Positions 21,007-33,328 are shown, counted from the stretch's first letter. The stretch: 64,000 nucleotides of DNA from Zymoseptoria tritici IPO323 (GCF_000219625.1 NC_018218.1:3720001-3784000); one strand, 5' to 3'. Program-made: numbers and translations. The notes: generated from the letters alone by a model not told the origin.

Positions 21007-22911
21007 GCTTTGCGATATGGGCACTATGCATGCCAGCTGCTCTGATAATCAACATCATCACCCACATCCTTCGACATCATTTGACCAAACGATCGGTTGA
21101 GCTTTCGTGCGAAGAGAATGGCCGGATGACATGGTCGGGGACCTTCGACAGCGACACTCCGACCGCCATACGGCGCTGCAACTGCATTTGTCAAGGAACA
21201 CCGCTGAAGCTATGGACCTCAAATAGCTCAGCCCGAGTTCAAGCTTCGCCAACGTAACCCTGTCTACATTTCATGGGATTCAGCTCGCCAGTCAGAGCAT
21301 CTAATCATTAGGACTGCTCATCAGTCTAGCATGCCTTCAACATTCTTCACATCAGACAGATATATCGCACGCACGAGGGCCAAGCTATGACACAGGAATA
21401 TTGATCATGCCACGCGGAGCGCTGGTATTTTCCCTCGAGATGCAGGCACCGCCAGCAAAAGCATCGTACGTCCGCGAGCAGCAGCCGTGTATTGCTGACG
21501 GCATCCACTTCGACACGGGCAACGGATACCGGTGCCGTGACGCGGACTGTACCTTGGGGTTGCAGCAAATCACGTCCGCGGGAAGGCACGATGGGTGCTG
21601 ACATGCTTGGGCAGCTTCATCCTCGTTCCCAGATACGGTTCATACTGCACAAGCATGCACCCTGTTTGCTGGTTGGCGCAACCTTGACGTGGACGGATAC
21701 CGCGGATGATTTGTGGAGGAAGCCGTACTAGGTAACCAGGATCAACTGCTTCGAACAAATATCATATCAGCCGATTGCGCACTCGTCTTCTGAGCTTTGT
21801 CAGACAGCGGCACACCCTGACCATATTCAAGTCACCTCGTTATTCTGAAGCGGACCCCAATTGCCCCAACCGTGATGTACTGCTCGAGGAGAGTAGAAGG
21901 CGAAGCATTGAACAGGTATAACCCGGCCAGTGATGAATGTGCAATGGCCAAGCATGGTCAAGTAGACAGTGCATCCCTGCCGATGCGTTCAAAGTAGAGA
22001 GCTGTCCCTGTAGGAGATCGATGAGGTTGAATAGGACTATTAAACCTGCCTGCCCGTCGCCGTATTCGACTCGATTCGTGATGACCAGAGATCGCTATGT
22101 CGCGGTACTCATTGCTGAAAGCGCCAACGACAGCGGTTTCTTCGACACAACCGAGACGAAGATGACCCACGACGACAGCACTCGCGCGGATCAATCAGTG
22201 TGGAAGCGGCTGGCGTTCGCAGAAGAGGCGCTGCCGCCACGGAGGAAGATCGTCGCCACGCGCATACCCGTCGCGTCTAGTAGTTGGATTGCGGCGCGAC
22301 CACGACATGACTCGCGGCAGACCAGCTTGATCTCCCGTCGGGCAGCAAGGAACCGGAGCTGTCCTCGCATCAGCAACATCAAGACGACGACGTCTCCCTC
22401 CCGGACGAACATCATCCCCATCTCATTCTCCAGCGCCGCTCTCACCCCCGCTTCCAAATTTCAGCTGACCAAATCCGATCCCGATCCCGCGGCCTCGACG
22501 ACCCCGGCCCATACTTGCCTGTCATCGACCTTGACGAAACAACAATCAAGGGGTAATAATCTCGCCAGTCCACCACCGTCGACGACCACGATACACTCGC
22601 CTTTTCTCCTGCAATCGCCTTGCATTCACATCCACGTCCCTCCCACACTCAACAGGCACGCGCGCACATCCGCCAGCAGCAGTCCATGCGCCATCCACCA
22701 TGACCAGCGAGCCTGTACCGTCTCAGACAAGCGCAGCAGTAATAATAAGACTCCGCTGAAAGATCAGGACCACACACCGCAGCTAGCGCGTCAGCGAACG
22801 TTCCCATTGACACCCCTGCGCTCACGAGAGAACCCCAGCACCTCGCGCACTGCCGATAGTCGCACGGCGCGATTGTCGCACTCGAAATCTCATTCTCTCG
22901 CCGTCCTCAAC
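21007..22911 (+). other. Long region without a confident gene, including an open leader
   Basis: 21007-21936 shows only short open frames without signatures. From 21937 to 22911 the frame of the next gene stays open for 325 codons without a stop. Its translation is a Ser/Thr/Arg/Pro-rich mixture unlike the conserved start at 22912. It is best read as promoter and a long 5' leader, though an N-terminal extension cannot be excluded. Confidence 0.45.
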
Positions 22912-24750
22912 ATGGCTCGCTCCTCTCCGCTGTTCCCTCCCACGCACGACGACATCTTCCTCGAGCTCGCCAACGATAGCATGACCACTCGCGACGACTC
23001 CATCTCGTTCAGCCATTCCCGATCCTTCGCCGACAAACGCCGAGCTACACCTGCCGATGCACCGAGACCGAGCACCAGTGGAAGCATATACGCGCGACCC
23101 TCTTCACGACTACACACTTCTCGAGCTTCCGCCGATTTGATGAGGCAGGGGAGCCATTTCCGAAGCCCTTCGCAGCAAGGAGAGAATCACAATGCCTTTG
23201 CCCGTGAGCAGGACGCTCGGGCTCGTCGACACACGGAACTGCCAGCGCACTCGCCGCTATCTCCGTCGCGCTTGGCGAGGCGGACACATTCGCCAACAAC
23301 GTCAGTGTATGGACGTCGCCAGTCATCGATTGGTGGTGCCACCGCGACCGGACAGCAGCGCCATAATGGACCATTCACGTCGAGGATGTACGACTCACCA
23401 GATGAATCTGCAAACGAAGAAACCGCTCCGAAAGGCCCGGAATCGACATCCGCCCAATCCGACGGTGCGGAGACGGTATGGGATGAGCTGGACGAACTCA
23501 AGTCTCGCATCAAACGGCTTGAGCTGACGGGCAAGCCCGCAGCGACATCTAGCGCCGCAGTTTCTGGTGGCTCTTCCAGTGATCGACCTCGAACCGCGAC
23601 CACTGCACCCACAACTATCAACTCATCGCCGAAGCAGGAACGCAAGAAGGAAAGAGAAAGTGTCAAGGAGACGTCCATTGCATCTCCAGAGGATGTCACT
23701 AACACTCCATCTGGCTCCAACATTCACCCTCTCCTCCACCAAGCACTTGCCAAAGCGAAGCCTCTGCTCAATCCTACTTTGTATAGGAGTCTCGATGCAA
23801 CCGCGGCAGACGCCCTGCAGCTGGCTGCCATGACTGGAAGCGCTGGGCCTCACGGGACCACCTACTCAGCAGCATCATTCATGACTGGCATGGGGTCGTC
23901 TGATCGCCATGTCCGGCGTAAGGCGGACAACATGTGCCGGAACTTGACCGACTTATGTCTCGCGCTATGCGAAGGCAAGCATGAAGCGTCACGGACACTT
24001 GTCTCACAACCGTCGATGGAGAGTGTGGCTCAACGCTCACCGTCTGTTCTCCACTCGCGGCAGACTCTAAGACCCGGTCCCAGCAACAATGTAAGACCTA
24101 TGAGCCGCCTCGAGGCCAGGCGTAGCAGCATCTTTGGCACTAGTCCCACGAGCGATTCGAGTCCCAGAGTCAGCTTGGGAGAATCATCCCCTCTTGATCA
24201 AGACGCTACGATGACGCAGAACTTCTATCGCAAGCGTGGGCCCAGGACTTCTCTCGGCAGCGGACTTGCTCGAAGGCGCACACAGCAGCTCGATGATGTG
24301 AGCGGCACCGACGAAGAAGAGCCCACAATCCGGCCTGTGTCGCGCGCAACTACCGAAGTCAACGGCTTCCGGACGCGGCCACGTTTCGCATCAGATCACC
24401 GCAGTACGGCTCCTGCTCCTCTGCGATCCCCAGCATTGCGTGAAGTGATGGCAACACAGCGCTCTAATGAAGACGCATACGGATCGAATCGTGTAGCATC
24501 CTATGGCTCAGAGCAGAGAATGGGGTCTGAGCACCGTCTCCGAAGGAGTTTTCAAGAGCAGCAATTCGCGCCTGCCACGCCAGAGGAAGAAGAGAGCGAA
24601 TTGACGGATTTCCACCCAATATCGAGGCCACCACAACGGGTCACGTCTCTGGGCAGATTCAGCAGCCGCCGAGCAGCAACAGAGAAGCAGGCACAGGGCC
24701 AAGGGTATTCACCGGGTCTTCAACAGAGAAGACATGTTATCGTGGAATAG
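22912..24750 (+). CDS. Conserved fungal disordered protein with one coiled-coil segment
   Basis: 612 residues from the ATG at 22912, chosen because MARSSPLFPPTHDDIFLELANDSMTTRDDSISF looks like the conserved family start. The protein is mostly Ser/Arg/Pro-rich and disordered, with a short helical segment AETVWDELDELKSRIKRLEL near residue 185 followed by a Thr/Ser-rich stretch with RPRTATT. A second folded-looking part is IHPLLHQALAKAKPLLNPTLYRSL through DNMCRNLTDLCLALCEGKHE. The C-terminus is again basic and disordered (RPPQRVTSLGRFSSRR). From memory, related fungal proteins carry misleading cell-wall-anchor names; there is no wall-anchor motif or signal peptide here. A cytoskeletal or polarity role would be speculation. 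Confidence 0.75.
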   Translation: MARSSPLFPPTHDDIFLELANDSMTTRDDSISFSHSRSFADKRRATPADAPRPSTSGSIYARPSSRLHTSRASADLMRQGSHFRSPSQQGENHNAFAREQDARARRHTELPAHSPLSPSRLARRTHSPTTSVYGRRQSSIGGATATGQQRHNGPFTSRMYDSPDESANEETAPKGPESTSAQSDGAETVWDELDELKSRIKRLELTGKPAATSSAAVSGGSSSDRPRTATTAPTTINSSPKQERKKERESVKETSIASPEDVTNTPSGSNIHPLLHQALAKAKPLLNPTLYRSLDATAADALQLAAMTGSAGPHGTTYSAASFMTGMGSSDRHVRRKADNMCRNLTDLCLALCEGKHEASRTLVSQPSMESVAQRSPSVLHSRQTLRPGPSNNVRPMSRLEARRSSIFGTSPTSDSSPRVSLGESSPLDQDATMTQNFYRKRGPRTSLGSGLARRRTQQLDDVSGTDEEEPTIRPVSRATTEVNGFRTRPRFASDHRSTAPAPLRSPALREVMATQRSNEDAYGSNRVASYGSEQRMGSEHRLRRSFQEQQFAPATPEEEESELTDFHPISRPPQRVTSLGRFSSRRAATEKQAQGQGYSPGLQQRRHVIVE

Positions 24751-25480
24751 GCTTCCATGGACAGTATACTATTTGCAAACGTATTGGGACGGCGTTGATG
24801 TCCACGAAGGATGCATTTTCATGGTTTGCAAGACATGACAGTCTGCTTTTCTTCGGGAAGAGATGGAGTTGTGATTTTGATGAGAACCGTAACGAGTGGA
24901 TGGTACCCAGCGAAACGCCTGTATTTTATGCTTGCGAACCGTGTATTGTATTGTAGTACTACACCTTTTGTACCATGTGGCTTCTCGCCATCAACTATCA
25001 CTGTGCGAGCGGTCGCACGCCATCTCGCCCAAGACCCGACGGGCACTCGGCGTACGACAACAACCTGCTGAGAGCCTCTTCACGACGTAGCCGCTATACA
25101 TCACACCATCCACTATGTCGGGAAACCAGATTTGCGAACTTTGCGAAACGTGGCGTGTCTGACACCTCCTGAGCTCGCCAGGCTCCTGACGCAGAACCCT
25201 GGCTACAACGTGGATCGACGACAAGGATTTCAAGAGTCGGACCGGGACAGCTGACGTACCCATGATCATCTGGACTTTGGAACAGGATCCAGTGTGAGGT
25301 CTGACGTATGCAGATGAAGATGGCAATCATGGAAGAATTTAGTATGCAGCAGGTCGTCAATCGCCTGTGGTCATTTGTTGGACAACATAAACAGCCTTAT
25401 TCTCCGTCCACTCTGACGGAAGTGTTGCCACGACCATCTACAAAATCCTTCATTTCGCTTCCAGACAAGCTAGCATCGAC
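24751..25480 (+). other. Intergenic region
   Basis: No supported gene. Small open frames on both strands lack signatures. It must contain the 3' end of the preceding gene and the promoter of the gene at 25481. Confidence 0.45.
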
Positions 25481-26185
25481 ATGGCGGACGCATTGAAGAA
25501 CGCTACGCAGCAAGCGCAGCAGGGAACAGCAGAGGGCACGAACAAGTGGGACGCCATGAGCGACGAGCAGAAGAAGGCCACGTTCGTACAACATTCTCAA
25601 AGAAAGGACAAACATTGACTTGTCGCACTCCTCAGATTCAATGCTCTGCCCGAAGACCAGAAGAGAGGGAAAAGCTACATGGAGTGGATCAAAGAGGGTT
25701 ACCAGAACCAATACGAAAACTGGATGCCGTGGATCGAAGACCAGTATTTGAAGTGGTTCACGCGTGACAACAAGGCTAGTTATGCGACCAAGGGTAAGGG
25801 AGCGGCATCTCATTCCCCGTTCCTCCTTAATGTGACCTAATGAATACCGGGAACAGATACCCTCGACAAGAGCAAAGTCACCGGCGTCTCACAAGTCGAC
25901 AACCTCCAAGACGGCGTGAACAACCTCGTCGCCGGTCAGGTCGGCCAGGGCGGTCTGCTGCAGCCAGTCGGCGATGCCGTTTCCAAGGATGGAATCAATC
26001 GAGCCGAGAGGCAGGGTAAGGATGAAAAGGGGTCGTATGGTATTGGAGGTCCAGCTTCGACGGTCACGGATCCTGTGGTCAAGAACACCAAGGCGGGTGC
26101 GGAGGGTGTCACTGGCGCGGTGCAGGGAGCGGGAAGTTACGTTGGAGGGTTGTTTGGAGGAGGCAGGAAGGAAGAGGCGAAGTGA
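25481..26185 (+). CDS. Small conserved fungal protein of unknown function
   Basis: Exons 25481-25581, 25636-25793 and 25857-26185 give 195 residues. The first join uses donor GTTCGT and restores DEQKKAT|FNALPEDQKRG; the second uses GTAAGG and restores SYATK|DTLDKSKV. The N-terminal half is helical and aromatic-rich (SYMEWIKEGYQNQYENWMPW, EDQYLKWFTRDNK). The C-terminal half is Gly/Val/Asn-rich with repeated small-residue turns (NNLVAGQVGQGGLLQPVGDA, GAVQGAGSYVGGLFGGG) and no membrane segment. The Gly-rich tail recalls stress or LEA-like fungal proteins, but that is only an impression of composition. Confidence 0.78.
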
Positions 26186-26506
26186 ATGTTGCATTATTGT
26201 GGACAAGCAAGTACTTGAAGGTTGCAGAAAGCCACACTGTTGAGCATGTCGGGAATGTGCTACCTTTGACTTTTTTCATCTGGGTAGCATAATTGATTTG
26301 TTTTGCTTTGACACTTGACAATGCTCGGATTTGTATTTGCCCCGTGACTGTCAAAGGTGACCAAAGATTGCTTCTTCCCTGTTCAGCAAGTTCAAGCTGC
26401 CTTTGCAAATTTACGACTTCACCTCGACCTTTCGTCGTGTTGAACCAACTCAAAATCATCAAGACCTTTACACTCGAAAGATTCACACAATACATAACAC
26501 ATCGCA

Positions 26507-27355
26507 ATGTCGAGTAAACGAGGCGGTCGCGGAGGAGGCAATCGAGGTCCACTCCCACGCAATGTCCAAGTCTCGAAGAAGATCTCATGGCTACTACGCC
26601 ACGGCGCGGAAAAGGAAGGCCTTCAACTCGGACCCGGCGGTTTCATCGGCGTTCAGGATGTACTCAGTAATCGAAACTTGCGCTCACTCAAAGTCACATT
26701 TGACGAGCTGCGAGCTATTGTTCAGGACAACGAGAAGCAACGCTTCACGATGGTGCTCAAATCGAGCATTGACCCGAATGGTGCTGTGCTAGAAGACGAG
26801 GACCCCACAGATATTCCTACACAAACGCCGTTACCCTCCGAAGATCCGAAAGACTACCTCATTCGTGCAAATCAAGGCCACAGTCTGAAGGTGGAATCAG
26901 AAGGGCTCCTAAAACCCATCACGCCGGAGACCGCACCGAAAAACGTCGTCCACGGAACCACGCACTCAGCCTGGCCGCTCATTGTCGCTTCTGGAGGTCT
27001 CAAACCGATGGGTCGAAACCACGCACACTTTGCTTCTGGACTCCCGGCAGGCTTCAAGTCGCTGGTAGAAGAAGACAGTGCAGCGACGGATGCGGCGCCG
27101 GTGATCTCGGGCATGCGCAAGTCTTCTACTGTATTGATGTTTCTGGACATCGCCAAGGCGATGGAGGCGGGCGTGAACTTTTGGCTGAGCGACAACGGTG
27201 TCATTCTGAGTGAGGGGAATGAGAACGGGGTCATTCCTCTGGAAGTCTTCCGGCGTGTGGAGGATCGGACGGGGGAAGGAGTCTTGTTGGAGGATGGCAT
27301 GATTGTCAAGGAAGCGCCTGAGAAGTGGAGTGCGAAACGCAACGACAACTCATAA
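26507..27355 (+). CDS. TPT1: tRNA 2'-phosphotransferase (TPT1/KptA)
   Basis: It removes the 2'-phosphate left at the splice junction by fungal tRNA ligase, passing it to NAD+. A single exon of 282 residues. The N-terminus is Arg/Gly-rich (KRGGRGGGNRG). Family blocks follow: VSKKISWLLRHGAEKEGL (catalytic Arg-His), GGFIGVQDVL, IRANQGHSLKV (second Arg, Gln-Gly-His), VVHGTTHSAWPLI, GLKPMGRNHAHFA (Arg and His of the NAD pocket), and FLDIAKAMEAGVNFWLSDNGVILSEG. The four Arg/His catalytic positions known for KptA appear intact. It lies tail to tail with gamma-adaptin, whose true stop is about 310 bases downstream. Confidence 0.95.
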   Translation: MSSKRGGRGGGNRGPLPRNVQVSKKISWLLRHGAEKEGLQLGPGGFIGVQDVLSNRNLRSLKVTFDELRAIVQDNEKQRFTMVLKSSIDPNGAVLEDEDPTDIPTQTPLPSEDPKDYLIRANQGHSLKVESEGLLKPITPETAPKNVVHGTTHSAWPLIVASGGLKPMGRNHAHFASGLPAGFKSLVEEDSAATDAAPVISGMRKSSTVLMFLDIAKAMEAGVNFWLSDNGVILSEGNENGVIPLEVFRRVEDRTGEGVLLEDGMIVKEAPEKWSAKRNDNS

Positions 27356-27666
27356 GCGGTGGCGGAGGAACTGAAGAACTGACTTTATCATGGAGTACAG
27401 GCATAAGAAGCAGAGCAGTCGGGTCAAAGCATGATTGTGACTGAAAACAGTTGAGCTCGAGCTCGCGGGCCAGTCCATAGAGAACGAAGGGCTTCAAGCG
27501 ACAGCATGACGATAATTCGCAAGTCGAAGTGGGGGAACACTCCCATCGATAGGCCATGGCACACGCAAGCAGGCTGTTATGGCTTCTCACAAGTCGTTCG
27601 GTCACAGATACAGCTCCCCGAGGAAAATCGGGCATGGTGGGAGTTTGCATTTCATTTGCACATTGC

Positions 27667-30401
27667 CTATGTTGACTCAGACCAGTCGACTTGTTCAGTG
27701 ACAGGAGCACCGCCATCCTTTGCATAAGTAACCTTGAGCCGCAATCGCAATTTTGCTGGAGGACCCTGTGAAAGTCAGTACAAAATGGACACAATTCAGT
27801 GAGGAGATTGATACTTACACCTTGTACGCTTGTAACGCGCATTTGTTGGGTGGCTTCTTGTCCTCCTTCCAGCTCGGACGAGCTGATCGCTTGCAATTGC
27901 AGCTTCTGAGTCTTCGGAACAGCAGCCTGGAGATTGACCGATTGCAGTGCACTGAAATCATTCGTGTTCCGGAAGTGTGCTGTCACCTGCACCGCTTGAG
28001 CATTCCGTTGGACCATGAAGGTAAGTAGCAGATCGTTCTTGTTGTATGCAGTGTGGACTTGCTGCTGCGGATGTGAGCCGCCAAGAATGTCGTTGGAGGA
28101 CGATTGAGCACCAGAGGATTGAGGTGCGGACGGCTGACCACCAAATAGATCCATGATGGAATCCATGTTACTCTGCTGGGGCTGAGCCTGCCTGCTGGCT
28201 GGCTGTTGCGCCGAAGAGGATACACCACCCATGATGTCGTTTAAGAGGTCGGCGTTATTATTCAACCCGCCGTTGGTCGCGTTCCCGCTAGCGGATGGCA
28301 TATCGGAATCGCCTCCCATAAGATCGAGGAGCATATCCGACTCGGTGATCTGGCTCGGCTTCTTCTTCGCTGGAGGCTTGCTGTGTCGTTTCTTGGTTGC
28401 TTCACCGAGCACCCTCTGTTCTTCTCGAATTTCTGGTGCTGGCATTCGCTCCAGTACACCTCGGCGAACCTCGTCGTATCCGAACAGATTTCCATACTCC
28501 ACAGATCGCTGCTGAACCTCGACATCCAAATCCGCTTGCCGGCTTAGGAGTAATCTTCGTAGGCGATCGACTTGTGCCGGTTCTTGCAGACGTGTGGTCA
28601 ACTTCATGGCCGCCGTAATGATGTATTGAGTCACACTCTGGCCAGAGTAGCTCGAGTTCAGAATGGCGGAGAAGAGATCAACGATCTCGCTTTCCTTGAC
28701 CTCCTTTACGAGATCCTCTTCCTCGTATGTCCCGCCTCGGAGGAGGGCATCACAGTATTCTCCAATCACCCACGCACCCGCAAGGTTCAGTCCCTCTTGA
28801 CTGATGTCATCCTTTAATGCGGCATACAGCTTCTGTGCGCAATAAGTCTGCAAGTCCGGAGTCGTCGCGATCAGCCGCACGAAGGATGATAGAATCTGCT
28901 CTTTGACATAGTTGCCGGCCAACTTCAACACCCGCAGCATAGTGTCGACATGCCAACGCTTGTTCGGAGCAAATCGGTCGGCGGCCACACCAATTTGCGA
29001 AGTCATGACAGGCTTGAACTCGTTGTCTGCAACTTCGAGAAAGGCGAGAAGCTCACGTATCAATACTCGAATGTTGGACTCGTTGATGAGTGTGAAGCTG
29101 AGATCGAGAGCTCTCCTGCGAATGCTAATGTCCGGATCTCTTAGACAGTCCAGAATGGTGTTGCGGTGTCGCTGCACTGCATTCGGTTCAATGGCCACAA
29201 CTTTTATCAGAGTGTTCAAAGCCACGTATCGAATGTTGTTGTCCTTGTTCGCCAGGAACTTTCCGAGAATGTTCACACCCAGTACGCGCAGTCCAGAATC
29301 GGCCTCGATCTCCAGAATCGTCAGAACTGCCTCATATAGAATCGAATTGCCCACATTCTTAGACGACTCGGTATTGGTAGCGACCTGAGCCAGAATGTCG
29401 TTGATCTGTTCGCTCGTTTGTGCATCTCCTCTTCCAAGCACTCTCAGCAACCGTAGGATCTTGACCTGCAAGAAAGGATCCGTTATGCCAGTAACATCGT
29501 GTTCAGGCGCATAGCCAGACTGTGATAGCGCCTTGAGCACTTTTACAAGACTGCCAGTAAGCGGTCTGAACATGTCCACCACTCCAATTTCTCCTCCCTC
29601 CTCCTCGTCCAGTTCACACATGCTGATGACCAGCGTGAGACCGCTCAACAGTACGCCATGATTTCGATCATTGAGCAGCAGCTTCGCTTTATCCAAAAAG
29701 TGCTCTTGTAGATCGGGCACCTTGCGACAAATCCGCATCGCACACAAGGCGGCTTTTCGTCGAATGTACGGGTTCGAGGAGGACAGAATCGTTTCGACTT
29801 CCGGGAAGAGATCTCGGGACATTTCGATCGAGGCGATGTTGCCTAGGGTGCAGAGGGCGAGCCCGACGATGTATTGGTTGCTGTGGTTGAGATCACTGCG
29901 ACAAGTCAGCATATCAACCGTGCAAGATGCGTGGGAAGCCGCACTTCTTCAGGGAGTTCGTCACGAGCGTTAGGACCTCCTGATTCTCGTCCAACAATAG
30001 CATCGTTCCCAGGTATCCCAAACGCTTGTCTGCGAAGCGCGGCGAGGCGAGGAGCTTCAGACATTCTATCTGACCGAAATGTGTCCGTTCGCCGAGGGTG
30101 AAAAGGTACAGAAGTTTGGCGACATTATTCCGTCTGAGAAAGACCGTGTCAGTCAGGCAGTGAGGCAGTGAGTCTTGACAAGCTCTGCCCAAGTATCCTA
30201 CCGCAAGTCCGAGTTGTGGCTCTCCTCCCTGAAGCTGGCTCGGATGGCCGCACTCTCCTTTTGTACCACGGCACGTTCGTCGGCGATTGTTTTGGCGGCG
30301 CGCACATTGCGAATGAACTGCTTCACTGTGTTCCCTCATATCAGCAACCTCGACTTCCTTCGCTCCACGTGTCCAGGCTTGAAGTGCATACAAGAGCTCA
30401 T
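27667..30401 (-). CDS. APL4: AP-1 clathrin adaptor complex gamma subunit (gamma-adaptin)
   Basis: The large AP-1 subunit selects cargo and recruits clathrin at the trans-Golgi and endosomes. Five exons: 30392-30401, 30202-30325, 29945-30133, 27819-29895 and 27667-27765, giving 832 residues. Exon 1 is only 10 coding bases (ATG AGC TCT T) and restores [20 protein letters not shown]. Joins restore [20 protein letters not shown] and [20 protein letters not shown]. The HEAT-repeat trunk fills most of exon 4. The hinge has DLMGG, DIMGG and DLFGG motifs. The ear domain ([20 protein letters not shown]) ends in exon 5 with [20 protein letters not shown]. An apparent extension of the frame to 27306 is intron read-through and should be ignored. 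Confidence 0.95.
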
Positions 30402-31278
30402 TGTTGCGGCGCTGGTCGCAAGGACCTCAGTCCGGTCGATTTTGGTGGTTTGATCAGGTGGAAGTTGCGAATTCCATGGTCTAGAAACGGTGCAAGGCTC
30501 TCGTTGGCGGAATGGTAGGTCCGGGCGGGATGGTAATGTACGGTATGTGGGTGGTAACAATGAGGAAACCCAAAGTCGAAAGTCACCTCACGCTAGCGCT
30601 TTTGGCCCCCGATCAGTCCTTCCATCTCTCCTAGACGCGTGTGTATGGTACAAGGTACCGCAGGCAATAGATCCATCATCATGCGCACTGCATGTGTTGG
30701 CATGTCACATTCGACGCCAAATTAGCGGTCTCTTGACAGTCCGACGTCGTGTGCTAGCACCGGATGCCAAAGTGCGCGAGCATTGGATGCATCGAAGACT
30801 TCGATTGCGTGGTCGACCATATCAGTTAGGTACACAGCTACCTCGGTTGGCCTCACAAAGTCTGCCATCTCCTGCGTGCCATCGCATTCGGCGTACCGGG
30901 AGCAAGAAGTTCATGCTTGCAGTACAGTAGAACTACCTTACATAGGACGTGGATCATTCGTTCTTCTTTGTCCAAACCCGTCACCCTTCGGTCCCTTCCC
31001 TTTCATCATGGAGCCCAATGATGATGTAACGGCCTGTCTAGTACAGTGAGGTGCCTTAGTCTAGTACCTCTCCTATGTGCGGTGTGTGTGCACATCTTCA
31101 CATCTCCGCATGAACAAACATCCAGACAGGTGCCACCATGCGTATGTGATATACCTTACGATTGAGACTCCGACCGTCCGGCTTTCTCGCTGACCTCACG
31201 TCACCTCGTAAACCAATACGACGATTCCCACGCTCACGATCTCGACATCGACCTCCACTCCGGTCTCTATCGTTCGGC
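30402..31278. other. Divergent promoter region, APL4 and F-box gene
   Basis: 877 bases between two divergent start codons. No supported gene; the frame of the F-box gene is open from 31162 but its first ATG is at 31279. Pyrimidine-rich tracts near 30605-30630 and 30965-31010 are the only notable composition features. Confidence 0.45.
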
Positions 31279-33003
31279 ATGGCTATATCAACACTGATGG
31301 ATCTACCTTCTGAACTCATCCAGCACATTCTGGCCTACCTGGAACCGGTAGATCTCGCCAATGTCGCTCAGACTTGTCGCCACCTTCAAATCGAAAGCTA
31401 CGACAATCAAATATGGTTGCGCCTGATCAATCGCTACCTACCGACTCCAATATCTCGCCTCGGGCCCATGAAATCCTTTCGCGAGCTGTACATTGCACAT
31501 CATCCTCATTGGTTCCTTCCTCAAAATCGGATTTGGTTTGGAGATACCGAGCCGAGTGGGAAACTTCTGGTCACACGCTACGATGAAGACAACGGGTCTA
31601 TAAACGCCTACACTGTCGTGGCCAGGACTCCGAGAGGCTTGCCGACGGACTGGGAGCTCGATCCTGATGTCCAAATTCACACATTCAATCCAAAGGTGTG
31701 GCTCGACCTCAATCAGCCCGTCGTAAAGCTCCAGGTGGACAGCCGAAGAGCAGAGCGTCCACCGAATGACTACCCAAGCGATCGCAGCTATGCCTCCGAG
31801 TCAGTCTACACGAGTGAGATCCTCATGGACACTTTCGTCGACTCCGGACTGTACAGCTCTTTCATGCTCTGCCGAAACCTTCCTGCAGCTGCCATTACCG
31901 AAGGCACGAGCGTCTGGCCGCCTCTCAAATATCCGGCTCACGGCCGGACTCGCAATGATAGTCACAATCGATTCAATTCGACCGGACATAAGCCCACGAG
32001 GCACGACGAGGTGAGCCAGACCAACTTCAGACTCCGCAAGTGGGTAGAGTATACCGGGCGTCGTGCCACACCAAGTTTATTGTCGTTCGGCCCGGGAGAA
32101 CCGTTCCAGTCTACATTCGGTGCGGATCTGCCATTCTTCGCGGCTGGGCCGAATCTCCACGCTGGCGGCGGCGTGAGGATACGCATGCCGGAGGACATTA
32201 CCACGTATGCCACCTTGCCTGAGGGCAGTTTTGCGCCCACTACCCAGAAACCATGGCAAGGCATCTGGGTCGGTGATTATAGTGCCCATGGCTGCGAATT
32301 TCTGGTCATACACCAGCCCGATAAGCAGGATGAGAGACCATTGCCCTCCGGCATGGATCGGCTCCGACATTGGTTGTACGGAGATCGACGAGGCAGCGAC
32401 AGTAGTGATAGCAGCTTCACCAGTGCTGCTGAGGATCTGGACCAGTCGGTCGTGACGGGGCAAGGCTCATCATCCCAAGAGGAGACGCGGACATTGTCCC
32501 ACCCGGCAGATGCCCATGCGCAAGACAACAACACCGAATCAGGACATTTCACGCCCTCGGGACGACTCGAAGCCATGAAACTCACCGGCGACCCTTACAT
32601 GCCACGCGGCGAGTACACCTTCATAGCTCCCGAGATCGGCGACGCAGGCTTGGTGCGCATCGCAGAGGAGGAACCCTTCAAAGGTGCACGAGTCGTGAAA
32701 AGCGCAGGGCATATCGCGAACAGAGGTTTTCGTGATGGTACGTCCACGACAAATACCACTCCCTCGAAAACTCGATGCTGACCAATCATACCAGACTCGT
32801 ACATGGCTTGTCAATTGATCCTCATTTCTCCCAATCGAATCGCGCAGCTGTGGCAGGAGATTGGACATTTCGGACACATCTCCTTCTTCCATCGGGTTGA
32901 CATTGACACTCTGGCTAGGGATGGCATGGTGCAGACAGGCACTGCAGCATCCTCAGCTACAGTGCCCGAGTCGTCGGCCGCGTCAATAGATGTCCAACTT
33001 TGA
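31279..33003 (+). CDS. F-box protein, FBXO31-like
   Basis: F-box proteins link substrates to SCF ubiquitin ligases through Skp1. Exons 31279-32737 and 32795-33003 give 555 residues. The F-box is at the very N-terminus (LMDLPSELIQHILAYLEPVD, then VAQTCRHLQIESYDNQIWLR), which supports the ATG at 31279. The rest resembles the FBXO31-type domain: FRELYIAHHPHWFLPQNRIW, KPWQGIWVGDYSAHGCEFLV, and across the intron RGFRD|DSYMACQLILISPNRIAQ. A Ser/Asp-rich disordered insert (about residues 370-430) interrupts the domain. Substrate unknown. Confidence 0.87.
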
Positions 33004-33328
33004 GGTCATGTTGATGTCCAGATTTTTCGTTTACTATATACAAGGCTCAAGGCTTCTGGCCGAGCTTCAGCACCGCTCCAAACGCCGGCTCCTGGTATCT
33101 CTTCTATCAATCAAATGTTCGCCGAATCGCGACATGCCGAGCGAAAAGCAATTTGACCACCGGAAGACTGTCTTCGTCTCCTTGCGCACCATGGCTTTTT
33201 CGGCTCCATAGTCGGCTACCCTAGCATAACTCTTCATGTGCGCGACTTTATGCTGTTCCATAATCATTGAAACAGCGTCCATCTCCTTGCGATGCCATCA
33301 AGCTTCACGAGAATCATCATCAATGGCA
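33004..33328. other. Tail-to-tail intergenic region
   Basis: Lies between the convergent ends of the F-box gene and the bHLH gene. Nothing beyond presumed 3' UTRs is visible. Confidence 0.4.

Noticed and set aside
21347..21604. Overlapping open frames on both strands (85 and 66 codons) with several Cys
   Set aside because: Neither has a conserved motif, signal peptide or supporting splice structure; both could occur by chance in GC-rich DNA.
27306..27666. Apparent C-terminal extension of gamma-adaptin overlapping TPT1 on the other strand
   Set aside because: It arises from reading through the last intron (27766-27818). Splicing restores the ear-domain end and a stop at 27667.
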